NCBI GenBank assembly: GCA_022702705.1
Contig: CM040434.1
Coordinates: forward strand, 59,575,022-59,639,021
Direction: 5' to 3'
From: Papilionanthe hookeriana x Papilionanthe teres
Lineage: Eukaryota > Streptophyta > Magnoliopsida > Asparagales > Orchidaceae
Length of the DNA stretch: 64,000 bases
Shown here in pieces: positions 1 through 12,165 of the stretch. The notes beneath the pieces are model-generated. The model saw only the letters and a list, made by a program, of their open reading frames with translations, searched no databases and was not told where the DNA came from. The translations under genes were made by a program, and so were the position numbers. Position 1 is the first letter of the stretch. Every line of letters begins with the position of its first letter.

Positions 1-3000
1 CCTTAGCAATCCCATTGACCCAATATGTCAACTCTGGACCAGAAAGTCAATTTTGGTCAAAATAGTAAATTTTAGACCTAATGACCACCTATTGACCCAA
101 TAGGTCAACTTTTGACCCAAAAGTTAACTTTAGTCAAAATAATCAATTTTTGACCTAATGACCACCCATTGGCTCATAGGTCAACTTTTGACCAAAAAGT
201 CAACTTGGGTCAAAATTGTCAATTTTTGACCCAATGACCAACTCATTGACCCAAAAGATCAACTTTTGACCAAAAAGTCTTCTTCGGTCAAAATGGTCAA
301 TTCTTAACCCAATTACCAACTAATTGACCAATAGGTCAACTTTTGACCAAAAAGTCAACTTTGGTCAAAATTGTTGATTTCTGACCCAATGACCACCCCG
401 TTGACCTGATGGGTCAACTTTTAATGAAAAATTGAATTTTGGTCAAAATAATCAATTTTTGACCTAATGACCAATTATTGATCCAATAAGTCAATCTCTG
501 ACCAAAAAGTCAACTTTGGTTAAAATGGTCAATCCTTAACCCAATGACCAACCCATCAATCTAATAGTCAACTATCGACTAAAAAGTTAACTTTGGTCAA
601 AATGTTCAATCCTTGACCCAATGTTCAACCCATTGACCCAATATGTCAACTTTTGACCAAAAAGTCAATTTTGGTCAAATTAGTCAATTTTTGACTAAAT
701 GACCAATTATTGCATCAGAAAGCCAATCTCTGACCTAAAAGTGAACTTTGGTCAAAATGGACAATCCTTCACCCAATGACCAACCCATTGACCCAATAGG
801 TCAACTTTTGACTAAAAAGTCAGCTTTGGTCAAAATGATCAATCCTTGACCCAATGACCAATCCAAATGCCTAATAGGTCAACTTTTGACCAAAAAGTCA
901 ATTTTGGTCAAAATAGTCAATTTTTAAATTAATAACCAATTATAGACCCAATAGTTCAACTTTTGACCAAAAAGTTAACTTTGGTCAAAATGGACAAATT
1001 TTGACCCAATGGCCAACCCATTGACCCAATAGATCAACTTTTGACCAAAAAGTTATATATGCTCAAAATGGTCAATTTTTGACGCAATAACCAACTCATT
1101 GACCAAATAGGTCAACTTTTGACAAAAAAGCCAACTTTGGTCAAAATGGTAAAATCCTGACCCAATGAGCACCCCGTTGACCCAATGGATCAAATTTTAA
1201 CCAAAAATTTAATCTTGGTCAAAATAGTCAATTTTGACCAAATGACCAAAATAGTCAATTTTTGAATTAATGACCAATTATTGACCCAATAAGTCAATCT
1301 CTGACCAAAAAGTCAACTTTGGTCAAAATGGTCAATCCATAACCCAATGACAAACTCAATGACCCATTAGGCCAACTTTTGACCAAAAAGTCAATTTTGG
1401 TCAAAATAGTCAATTTCTGACCTAATAATCACCCATTGACTCAATAGGTCAATTTTTGACCAAAAAGTTAACTTTGTTCAAAATGGTCAATTTTTGACCA
1501 AATGACCAACTCATTGACCTAATCAGTCGACTTTTGACTAAAAAGTCAACTTTGGTCAAAATGGTCAATTCTTGACCCAATTATCAACTCATTGATCAAA
1601 TAAGTCAACTTTTTATCAAAAAGTCAACTTTGGTCAAAATGGTCAATTTCTGACCCAATGACCACCACGTTAACCCAAAGGGTTAACTTTTGACCAAAAC
1701 TTCAATTGAAGTCAAAATAATCAATTTTTTACTTAATGACTAATTATTTACCTAATAACTCAATCTCTGAAAAAAAACTGAACTTAGGTAAAAAAGGTTA
1801 ATCCTTGACCCAATGACAAACCCATTGACCCAATTGGTTAACTATTGATCAAAAAGTTAATATTGGTCAAAATAAACAATTTTTGAACTAATGACCACCC
1901 ATTGACCCAATAGGTCAACTTTTGACCAAAAAGTCAACAATGGTCAAAATGGTCAATTTTTTACCCAATGACCAACTCATTGACCAAATAGATCAACTTT
2001 TGACCAAAAAGTCATATTCGGTCAAAATGGTCAATTCATGACCCAATTACCAACTCATTGACCAAATAAGTCAAATTTTTGACCAAAAAGCTAACTTTGG
2101 TCAAAATGGTCAATTTCTAACCTAATGACCACCTTGTTGACCCAATGGGTCAACTTTTGACCAAAAATTTAATTTTGGTTAAAATAATCAATTTTGGGCC
2201 TAATGACCAATTATTGACCCAATAAGTCAATCACTGACCAAAAAGTCAACTTTGGTCAAAATGGTCAATCCTTGACCCAATAACCAACCCATTGACCCAA
2301 TAGGTCAAATTTTGACCAAAAAGTCAACTTTGGTCAAAATGGTCAATCCTTGACCAAATAACCAACCCATTGACCTAATAGGTCAACTTTTGACAAAAAT
2401 GTCAATTTTGGTCAAAATAGTTAATTTTTGAGCCATTGACTCAGTAAGCCAATCTCTGACCAAAAAGTAATGTTTGGTCAAAATGGTTAATCTTTGACCC
2501 AATGACAAACCCATCGACCCAATAAGTCAACGTTTAACCAAAAAATCAACTTTGGGCAAAATAGTCAATTTCTAACCCAAGACCAACCCATTGACTCAGT
2601 AGGTGAACTTTTGACTAAAAAGTCAACTTTGGTCAGAATGGTAAATCCTTGAACCAAGGACCAACCCATTGACTCAATAGCTTGACTGAAAAGTCAACTT
2701 TGGTCAAAATGGTCAATTTTTGACCTAATGACCTTGACCCCCAATAGGTCAACTTTTGACCAAAAAGTCAACTTTTATAAACATTGTCAATTCTTGACCC
2801 AATGACCAAGTCAACTTTTGAACAAAAAGCTAATTTTGGTTAAAATAGACAATTTTTAACCTAATGACCAATTATTGACTCAATAAGTCAATCTCTGACC
2901 TTAAAATCAACTTTGGTCATAATGGTCAATTTTTGACCCAATTACCAACCCATTGACCCAATATGTCAACTTTTGACTAAAAAGTCATCTTTGGCCAAAA

Positions 3001-4508
3001 TGGTCAATTATTGACCCAATTACTAACTCATTGATCAAATAGCTAAACTTTACACTCAAAAAGTCAACTTTGGTCAAAATGGTCAATTTCTGACCCAATG
3101 ACAACCCCATTAACCCAATGGGTTAACTTTTGACCAAAATTTCAATTTGGGTCAAAAAAATTAATTTTTGACCTACTGACTAATTATTGACCCAATCAGT
3201 CAATCTCTGACCAAAAACTTAACTTTGGTAAAAAAGGTCAATCCTTGACCCAATGATAAACCAATTAACCCAATAGGTCAACTTTTGACCAAAAAGTCAA
3301 TTTTGGTCAGAATAAACAATTTTTGAACTAATGACCACTCATTGACGCAATATGTCAACCTTTTACAAAAAAATTAACTTTGGTCAACCCAATACCCAAT
3401 ATGTCAACTTTTGACCAAAAAGTCATCTTTGGTCAAAATAGTCTATTCAAGACCCAATTACCAACTCATTGACCAAATAGGTCAACTTTTGACCAAAAAG
3501 CCAACTTTGGTCAAAATGGTCAATTTCTAACCCAATGACCACCCCGTTGACCATATGGGTCAACTTTTGACCAAAAATTTAATTTTGGTCAAAATAATCA
3601 ATTTTGGGCCTAATGACTAATTATTGACCCAATAAGTCAATCACTGACCAAAAAGTCAACTTTGGTCAAAATGCTTAATCCTTGACCCAATGACCAACCC
3701 ATTGACCTAATAGGACAAATTTTGACCAAAAAGTTAACTTAGGTCAAAATGGTCAATCCTTGACCAAATAACCAACCCATTAACCTAATAGGTCAACTTT
3801 TAAACAAAAAGTCAATTTTGGTCAAAATAGTCAATTTTTGACCCCTTGACCTAGTAAGCTAATCTCTGACCAAAAAGTCAAGTTTAGTCAAAATGGTTAA
3901 TCTTTGACCCAATGACAAACCCATCGACTCAATAAGTCAATGTTTGACCAAAAAATCAAGTTTGGATAAAATAGTCAATTTCTGACCTAATGACCAACCC
4001 ATTGCTCAGTAGGTGAACTTTTGACCAAAAAGTCAACTTTGGTCAGAATGGTAAATCCTTGAACCAATGGCCAACCCATTGACTCAATAGGTTGACTTTT
4101 GACCAAAAAAACTAATTTTGGTTAAAATAGTCAAATTTTGACCTAATGACCACCCATTGACCAAATAGGTCAAATTTTGACCAAAAAGTCAACTTTGGTC
4201 AAAATGGTCAATTTTTTACCCAATGACCTTGACCCCCTCCAATAGGTCAATTTTTGACCAAAAAGTAAACTTTTATCAAAATGGTCAATTCTTGTCCTAA
4301 TGACCAACGCACTGACCAAATAAGTCAACTTTTGAACAAAAAGCTAATTTTGGTTAAAATAGTCAATTTTTAACCTAATGACCAATTATTGACCCAATAA
4401 GTCAATCTCTGACCATAAAGTCAACTTTGGTCATAATGGTCAATCCTTGACCCAATGATAAACACTTTGACCCAAAAGGTCAACTTTTGACCAAAACTCA
4501 AATCTGGT
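1..4508 (-). repeat. GTCAA/TTGAC satellite array, minus orientation
   Basis: This is a tandem array of a monomer of about 78 bp. The plus strand shows the reverse complement of the satellite seen to the right of 31.7 kb. Words such as TTGACC, GGTCAA and GTCAAC recur every 8-12 bp, so the monomer itself looks built from a shorter alternating motif. Monomers vary by scattered substitutions and small indels. Blocks of variants recur at about 1.41 kb, which suggests a higher-order repeat of about 18 monomers. No open reading frame longer than chance is present. CpG-creating changes are rare here compared with the right-hand arrays. The array ends at the TG of the retroelement-like block at 4509. 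Confidence 0.93.
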
Positions 4509-7080
4509 TGTTTTCGCCATTCTTTTCTCTTTTTTATTTTAAAAGGAGTCGCCAGCTTGTCAGTCGTCGTATACTTCCCCTTATTCGAATAAATCTCCCT
4601 CCCAAATCAAATAAGTGATTCGAAGAGGAGAGGAACCGATTAAGAAGGGACATACGACAAAGTGACAAACAAAAGAAAAGAAAAACATGCAGAGTCTACG
4701 TGTGATAAACCTCGCAAGGATAAGTCAAGTATGTCCGCCCAAACAAGATCGGGTAGAGGCACCTTGAACCAATATCCGCGAAAGAAGTATCTACGTAGAG
4801 TACCCATAACCAGAGAGTCAAGTGTATGTACCTGTTCTGGGGTCAAGAGCACTCCCAGAGGAACGTATTCCTACTGGTTAATTACATCTTGGGGGATACC
4901 CAAGAATACTCTCGATAAAAGGAGTTTCGCTTTAGATTATCATAGACCTGGGGTATAAGCAATCAAGGGGAGATTATTCCGTGTGGGAAAGTCTCGATGC
5001 TTCAAAGCTCTCGCTAAGCCATCAGGCAGAGAGTGAGTCTCTCACATCCCAAATGGGGTAGCGGCTCATCGAAGATACGAAACCCACGTAATAACCTAAA
5101 TCATCTTGACGGGGTATCCCAATACGTTAAAGCACGTCCGAGCCATAAGGGCAGAGGACAAATCGTCGTATCCCAAATGAGCGGCAGCTCATCGGCATCG
5201 GGCCATCAAAATGATATAAACGAAGTCAAGGAGCCAAAGGGCTCAACAGGGGTAGTTAAAGGAAGGAAGGAGTAATCCTAAAGGGGTAGAGGTAGCCAAG
5301 TCGGGGTCTCACAAACCCGTCATCCAAAGCAGTAGGACCCTAAGTCTACCCGAACGTGAAGGTAATCGACCCAACACATCCTGAGATCCCCGGTCAGCAA
5401 TCCAAGAATTGCATTATCCACGGGGACCTTGGTAGCCCTAGGGTCAAAGGAAGGAAACTCTATCCTATGACTATAAGCTGGAGCTCCAAGAGGTAGGTCT
5501 CACACCTGCCAAAGTGGCAAGGATGCCTCAGGAATGAAGAGAAAGGGAGGTTCAGCTACGAAGCTGTAAACGCTCCAAACAAAAGGACTTACATCCCGTC
5601 TGGGTCGGGGAGCCTTCTAACACCCTAGGAGAACTAGACAATCACCTATAAAGGTATGCTGGGCCAGTCAGATTGGAGAAGCACGGGGACTCCTCCTCGG
5701 GACATGCAAATATGAATGCAGTTATCTAGAGCGGTCCTTAAGTAATGTGGAGGCCCAATTAGTATGAATTGGGTGATAGACATGCAATGCAACCCATTTA
5801 AAATCCGGCCCGAAGGCCATGCAAGAAAGTAAAAGTGCATATTTTAAAATCTTAAATATTTTAATCCTAAAATTCATTTATTTTGAATATTTTATTAGGA
5901 TTTTTAACATATAAAGTTTACAATTTTAGGGTCCTTAAAGAGCCTAAATGATATCGTGAAATCCTGCATCACGTAAAAGAATCAAGGAAAACACATGCAG
6001 GCATGCAAATATGCAATAAAAGTAAGAAAGAAAGCACTCCATAATAAAATAAAAGAGGCCAAAATGCCGCTGGACAAGCAACATAATCCAAAAAAAGAAA
6101 CATGCGGCCTGACTCCGCATATACATGCCCGGTCCTAATTTTATACGTCAATATAAAAATGTAAAATTAAGATACGGGGCACGAGCATCTGCTCCTTGTC
6201 CCCTCCACGTGGTTCCCACGTAAAACACCTCAAAACCCATGCCCGTATCTTATTTCTGCTACAGGACTCTCGTAGACTCTAAAAGTACAAAGGAAAATAA
6301 AAAGACTCAATCCTGCATGAAAACAAGTGTTAGCAGGAAAGCTCACATGAAAATGACGTATAATGAGCCATGCTTTATAAATGGGGGAGCTAATAGCACC
6401 TGCAAACAATCATTACTTGCTTCAGAAATCATTACTTGCTCCCCCCATAGCGGTACCTGTGTGTGTATAAATAAGCATGACTCCCTGCAGAAAAGCGCCC
6501 TAACACACTACCATACATATGAAGCATGCAATCACATCACAGGCAAAGTGCAGAAGAAATATACCTGGCTAGGGAAACCAATCCATCAAAGAACAATAGC
6601 CAGGCATCAAAAAGACTACCTAACAACCTAAGTCCTAGCCAGCACACCATCTAACGAAAGTGCACAAACCTAGTGCCTAAGAGCAGGGTAAGTCTGGGTA
6701 TAGTATGACTTTGACGGGGTCGCCATACAAGCCCCATCCTAAAGATCCAAAGTATCTAAAGGGCGTCACAAAGAGGGGTGACACAAGTTAGATCCAATGA
6801 ATCCTTAGCACAATCACACTTGTGCCAATCCCGATGACTTAATTCGCATTGCTCATTGGGATCAACCCAACAAGCAATGCTCGTTAAGGCATCGCGACCG
6901 ACACGGGGTCACTCTCCTAACGAGTAGGACAAGCCATCGAGGAATGGGTAAGCAAACAGACATGCAAGAAGCCCACATTGTGATTGCTCGACTGAAGTAC
7001 GAAACAATCACAACGGGCGCCCAAAAGGGCAAGCACACACAACATGCAAAATGCAAGGATGCTACATGCAAAGCAGTGAC
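4509..7080. other. Left part of unit A, no gene seen
   Basis: This stretch would be the U5-side of the LTR on the minus strand if the retroelement reading is right. It is moderately conserved in units B (16401-18960) and C (29036-31218). The short frames at 4640-4852 (minus) and 4662-4958 (plus) recur in the other units only because the DNA is conserved. They match no family I recognise and overlap each other on opposite strands. An AT-rich patch lies at 5840-5935 and a TATAAATA string at 6466-6473. Confidence 0.6.
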
Positions 7081-7084
7081 TCGA

Positions 7085-7250
7085 AAAGAGCGGGCATGCC
7101 GTGATGGCAGCGGCCTAAAGGATGGGTATGCCAAGGAGGCAGTGACCCGAAGGTGTGCATGCCGCAGTGGCAGCAGCCCGGAGGTGGGCATGCCATAGCG
7201 GCAGCGGCCCGAGCAAATGAGTATGCCGAGGAGGCAGTGACTCGGAGATG
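7085..7250. repeat. Tandem repeat of about 36 bp in unit A
   Basis: Four to five degenerate copies of a GC-rich block containing 'ggcatgcc', 'ggcagcggcccg' and 'aggtggg'. The short open frames across it are repeat-encoded and not convincing genes. The same block in unit B is at 18955-19175. Confidence 0.75.
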
Positions 7251-7489
7251 GAATAATTCTCACTAGGGAGAATCATAAAAGTGTGGTGCAAATGCAATTT
7301 CAAATGCAAATGCAAAAAAAAAAAAGAATAAGGCGTAACATGCAACCAGACCAACATGCACATGTCAGAAAACATGCAATAAAATGCAAAAGCATACAAA
7401 CATGAGTGATCAGTCGACCGGACCGTGGTGGCTGGTCAGACCAAAGAAATGGGTGGATTATTTCGGGGTAACCAATCCGACCCGAAAGG

Positions 7490-7565
7490 ATAGGTGATCG
7501 ACTTGCAACAGTCGATCGAACCCAACTGAGGATTGGGGATCGGCCCAGGACAGCCGATCAACTCG
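7490..7565. other. Pair of perfect hairpins in unit A
   Basis: Two stem-loops follow each other: arms GATCGACT/AGTCGATC with a 6-base loop, then GATCGGC/GCCGATC with an 8-base loop. Unit B keeps both at about 19406-19472. They belong to a wider pattern of small hairpins in the unit. Confidence 0.65.
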
Positions 7566-8269
7566 AAGTGCTCATGCGAACATGCATACAATGCAACAAA
7601 TGACCACATGCAAAAATGCAACAAGATGATCCATGCACATGCGATGAAACCCAAACGGTTGACGACACGTCGAACTCATCCTAAAGACCTCACATAGGTA
7701 CCTAGGGTTGACACTCTTGGATCTGTGGCATCGCCGCCTCCAGTTTTGGCGTGGCTATGTAGAGGGTTTCCCGCTCCGATTTCTCGTAGGGGAAACTCTC
7801 CACCGTTCATTGGGCAGACTAGCTACAAATCTTTTTCTGCTCTACGAACGCTCCGATCTTATAGGACGGACTAGCTACAAAGCGTTTCCCGTCCTCTAAG
7901 ATAGAACTCAACTAATCCCTCAAAGGGATATTAGGAGCGCCAAAACCATGGGAAATATGGATTCTAACCCAGTAGGATTAAGATCTAAAGCTCAGAACAG
8001 GGAATCGCTTGGCTACGAATAGGAATTGGCCAACGCACAAGATTCCAAACCTATAGCTCACTCTAGGTAAATCAACGATCCATCACATAGGCGGCTCGAC
8101 CGGTCGACACATGTCGTCCGACACCTGCACCCCAAGTGGGCGATCGAACCCACGTGCCTAGATTGGACTAAACCTAGGGTCGCCTAAGGGATAAGAAAAT
8201 CTCACCGCCGCGAAGGTTGATGACGCGTTCTCTTTATGTTGAAGAAGCGCCCACTTTTCCGGTGAACCT

Positions 8270-8575
8270 TCAGTGTTCGGTCCAGTTTCCGGGGAATCTC
8301 AGAACAACAGACATGAAAAGTGGGATCGAGTGAGGTCGGGCCGAGAGAATACCGTGCGAGGAGAGAGGGGGGAGGAAACCGCCGCCGGCAGGAGGTGACG
8401 ACGCCAGTGGTGAGTCGTTCACTGGCGAGGAGCTCCGAGGTGAGGGTCGCGTGGCTAGGTTTTGCGAAAGGCGATGGCGGCCGTGAGGGTTTACGATAAA
8501 TGGGAATCGAGAGAGAGAGAGGAGCATGGGTTTATTATAAGATAATATATAATAGTATATATAAATATATTTTAA
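8270..8575 (-). promoter_or_regulatory. Candidate minus-strand promoter and CT-rich leader, unit A
   Basis: Read on the minus strand, an AT-rich tract with TATATATA and TATAATA strings (8530-8575) is followed by 'cctctctctctcgattcc' and 'cgtaaaccctcac', then GC-rich sequence with 'aaaacctagcc'. TATA, CT-repeat initiator and AAACCCTA-like words are common in plant promoters and 5' leaders. An 85-residue frame (8270-8527) runs through it but is rich in Ser and Pro and matches nothing I know. In a minus-strand retroelement this would be the U3/R promoter; a captured host-gene leader is the alternative. Confidence 0.4.
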
Positions 8576-8636
8576 AATAAGAAAAGTAATATTATAATTA
8601 TCCTCCGTGAACTTTTAGCACGTACACGTCCTTACA

Positions 8637-9020
8637 GCGAAGTAGATGTCCTTCCTGGCTAAAATCGACGTTCCGGACGCAATGGTGCAGTCCGTTTCAC
8701 CATCCGGTGTCGTTCGGGCCCGTTCGGGCCATTTTCTGAGCTATTTAGCCAAAATGGTTAATTTGCATATTTTAAGCCCGTTTGCGATGTCGTAGCAAAA
8801 TGAACATCCTCCGTAAGTAAAATTGATGTCCCGGACACAATCGTGTGATCCGTTTCGTCATTCGGAGTCGTTCGGGTGACTTTTCGACGATCGGGCTAAA
8901 AATGATAATTTGCACAATTTTTACCCCGCCCGCGAAGTCGTAGCAAAATGAATGTCCTCCCTAGGTAATATCGACGTCCCGGACACACTCGCGTGGTCTG
9001 TTTCGTCGTTCGAGGTCATA
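8637..9020. repeat. Three-copy tandem repeat of about 147 bp, unit A
   Basis: Copies start near 8637, 8786 and 8931, each with 'gcgaagt(c)gtag', 'atgtcctcc', 'gacgtcccggacac' and 'gtccgtttcgtca(t)tcgg'. They lie directly upstream of the candidate minus-strand promoter, where enhancer-like repeats of an LTR U3 would be expected. The regulatory role is inference. Confidence 0.75.
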
Positions 9021-9339
9021 TGAACAAGCTCGCTAGTGGATGAGCCAATTTGAGCTAATTTCCCGTGCGACGCATCGAGTAACACCTGTCGGCCCTGGTA
9101 TGCTCGAATGGACATCCCATGCATGTAATATATAAAAAAAATGATGCCAACTAAGGACCCCCAACAAGTGTGGTGTACCGCTGAGGCACAGTGCACTTGT
9201 TGGAAGCATCCTTAAAAGAGGGCATCTCTTGGTAGTCGATGTGACATCCCAAGAAAAGAGAAAAGGAAAGCTCGACCAGGCCGCATAAACCGGGCATGGT
9301 ATGGTCGAGGGTGTGGCTAACTCCGTCGTGACTGGTCAA

Positions 9340-9625
9340 TCACCAAAAATAGGTTCAGAGGCCGTAAAGGCATAACCTGAAAGGGTGGTTCAGATGTCGT
9401 AATGGCATAACCACAAAAATAGGTCCAGAGGCCGTAGAGGCATAACCTAGGGGGGTGGTTCAGAGACGGTAGAGGCATAACCACGAAAATAGGTTCAGAG
9501 GCCGTAGAGGCATAACCTAGGGGGTGGTTCAGAGGCCGTAGAGGTATAACCACAAAAATAGGTTCAGAGGCCGTAGAAGACATAACCTAGAAGGGTGGTT
9601 CAGAGGCCAAAGTGGCATAACCACA
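9340..9625. repeat. Tandem repeat of about 35 bp, unit A
   Basis: About eight copies of 'ggttcagaggccgtagaggcat' plus 'aacc' are followed alternately by 'acaaaaata' and 'taggggggt', giving a two-part repeat. Isolated copies recur at 9801-9895. Open frames across it are repeat-encoded. Confidence 0.85.
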
Positions 9626-9899
9626 AAGGATCCCAACCAGACCAGAAAAACTAGGCAGGGTATGGTTGGGGGTGGTGGTCAGCAGTAGAAGCTAACTGTC
9701 CACCGAAGAGCTCAGCCAGGCCAGATAAACTAGACATGGTATAGCTGAGAAAAGATAAACTGTCCACCGAAGAGCTCAGCCATGCCAGATAAACCAAACA
9801 TAGTGGTTTAGGGGCCATAAAAGCATAACCACATAAATAGGTTTAGAGGCCTTAAAGGCATAACTTAGGGGTGGGTTCAGAGGCCGTAGAGGCATGACC

Positions 9900-10941
9900 C
9901 AAGGAATGTCTGAAGAAGGGATACCCTCGTAAATGAACCGGCCCAAAAGGGACATATGGCCTGAGAAGTATCGAAAGGCTAATGAGCCGGATACGACAAT
10001 ATATTCTCATAAAAGAGCTGACTAGAACGTCATATAGCTCGAGAAGTGTAGTATCAAACGACCACAAAAGTAAAGTTGTCAAAAGACAGGGTATCCTCGT
10101 AACAAAGCCGACTAAAGTGTCATATGGCTCGAGAGGTGTAGGACAGGGGAGATATCCTGCTTATGCACCGAATGAGCGACCATATGGCTAAAATAGCCCA
10201 AGGTATCATGCTCGAAGTATATGCTGGATGCATAGAGCACTCTAGCCAAACATAGATCGGTGATAAATCCGATGCAACATGTTACTCGATGTGGTAGACA
10301 GAACTAACCAAATACTCGAAAGAATTAACGGGGTTAGGTAACTGAAATGGTTTAACCAATAAAGTGCTTTTATGTAAGCACTAGAAAGACAAATCTCGCA
10401 GGGGATTCTCCCATTTAGCAAATAATTATGCTAGGAGGCATCAAATATCCCGGTGTAGACATGGATCAACTGAGCGACTGATACAACATGTCATTCAATG
10501 AGGCGGACCAAACGAACCAAGCCAATCAAAATATCATCGAGGAGGACTCACAAGTCCAAATCTAGAGTGCTTTAAGCAAGCACTATCGAAATAAGTTTTG
10601 CTAAAGCGGCCCTCGAAACTAGCGAAGTAGTTGTCGCTGAGGAGAGCTTAATGGATATTTCTTGCTAGAACTGGATAAGGCAATTCCTGTCGGGGACAAT
10701 ACCGTGGCAAACGTCATGCCTCAGAAGTGCAACTGACTAGCGACATGGATCGAATAGAGAATTGACGAAGTCTAAAATCGATACAACATGTCGCTCCAAC
10801 AAGGGAATAAAAATTGACCGATTCAAGAATATCAAAAAGGGTGGATGGTCAAAACATACCAACTCTATACGATACTCGCTACCGGAAATTTGGTAGAATG
10901 AATTCTAATGGGCAATTACCACAAGATCCAAGAGTGGTTGG

Positions 10942-11001
<60 letters not shown>

Positions 11002-11838
11002 CATTCCAACCGCATGGGTGCATGGATCTCGTACCAACCCAAAAACATCCTCCTAAGAGGGAAAATGCCGCACTCATTTGAAATGAGCGGGAGACTCTAA
11101 TTCGGACCCACACAGGGTGCTCGATCGAATAGAGGAGTCGAGGAAAGAAGTATGGCTTTCCCGCACAAAAGAGGCATCAATCGAACTTGACCTTAGTTAG
11201 TCGAGACACCTTAGAAAGGTTGGGCAAAATAGAGCGAACCAACCAAATGATATTTAGTCGGAAGACCAACACATATCCCTTAAGAGGGAATACACCACAC
11301 TCATTTGAAGTGAGTGGGCCCAAGCATATCCGTAAAAGGTGCTCGCCCGGACCCTATGTAGAATGGGTAACCGAACAAGAATGCTAGGAAAGGGCATGAC
11401 TTTCCTGCATAAGGAAAATATCAATCTAAATTGACTCCTATCAATCGAGATATTGCGAAGGTTAGCTAAGCAAGATATGATAACCATAATTGCAAGATAT
11501 GATAGCCATAAAGCTATGCTCAAATCCTCAAAAAAGAGGGTATCTTCCACTCTCACTGTGACGAGAGGGACGAATGTATCTACCACACTCATTTATGATG
11601 GGTGGGACACCCTTGCTCGGGTCTGCTCGAAGCGAGGAACCGAAGAGAAAAGATAAGAGAAGTACTTGGCTTCTCTTAAACCGATTACTAGTTGCACCAG
11701 GTATAAGCCGCTCGTAAGACTTCCACTTTATCTGTTTAGCAATTCTGCAATCAGTTTTAAGAGATGAACAAGACCTCTCTTACTTGCAATGAAACAAAGG
11801 AGTGGGTGAGTGTACAGTGTCGTACAACATAATCACAA
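9900..11838. other. Non-coding part of unit A with scattered hairpins
   Basis: No gene is seen. Small stem-loops are frequent, for example 'gtgcttttatgtaagcac' (about 10366), 'gtgctttaagcaagcac' (about 10568) and 'tatcccttaagaggga' (about 11275). The matching sequence in unit B is 22420-24400 and keeps most of these. Confidence 0.55.
10944..11000. repeat. (TA)n microsatellite, unit A
   Basis: A pure TA dinucleotide tract of 57 bp, followed by 'gcattccaaccgca'. Confidence 0.97.
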
Positions 11839-12165
11839 AGAAGGCTAGTCAACTTCCGAAGGAAGGACTGCCAGGAACCCGAAGGTCAACACATAAAGTG
11901 TACAAGAATGTGGGTAAAAAGCCCACAAGATGGAAAGCCTTTCTTCCAAAGGAAGGGCCGCCGGACCCAGAGGGTCGACGCATAAAGCATAAAGATGGTG
12001 GGCAGAGAGCCCACAAGATGGCAAACCTTTCTTCCAAAGGAAGTGTTGCTGGACCCAGAGGGTTGACACATAGTGCATAAGGGGTGGTGGGTGAAAAGTC
12101 CACACACAAAAAGAGAATCAACTTCCAAGGAAGGACTGCTGAACCCAGAGGGTCAACGCATCAAG
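11839..12165. repeat. Tandem repeat of about 88 bp, unit A
   Basis: Four copies, the outer two partial, contain 'cttccaaaggaagg', 'gacccagagggtc(g)acgcataaagc' and 'gcccacaagatgg'. Two neighbouring copies start at 11927 and 12015. Each has the small hairpin CTTCC-AAA-GGAAG. Reading frames on the minus strand repeat with the period and are not taken as genes. Confidence 0.85.

Noticed and set aside
1..4490. CRISPR-like array of repeats and spacers
   Set aside because: The repeats are contiguous, variable, 78-bp monomers without unique spacers or cas genes, in a plant nuclear context.
4662..4958. 98-residue basic frame conserved in unit B
   Set aside because: An opposite-strand frame is equally conserved, unit C breaks it, and no known domain is visible; conservation follows from the recent tandem copy.
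6460..6480. Plus-strand TATAAATA as a gene promoter
   Set aside because: No downstream gene or leader is visible on the plus strand, and the element reads on the minus strand.
8097..8108. Perfect 12-base palindrome TCGACCGGTCGA as a regulator site
   Set aside because: It is disrupted in unit B by one base and nothing nearby suggests a binding function.
11845..12128. Three overlapping minus-strand frames rich in Cys, Pro and Phe
   Set aside because: They are generated by the 88-bp tandem repeat in all frames and are not a protein family I recognise.
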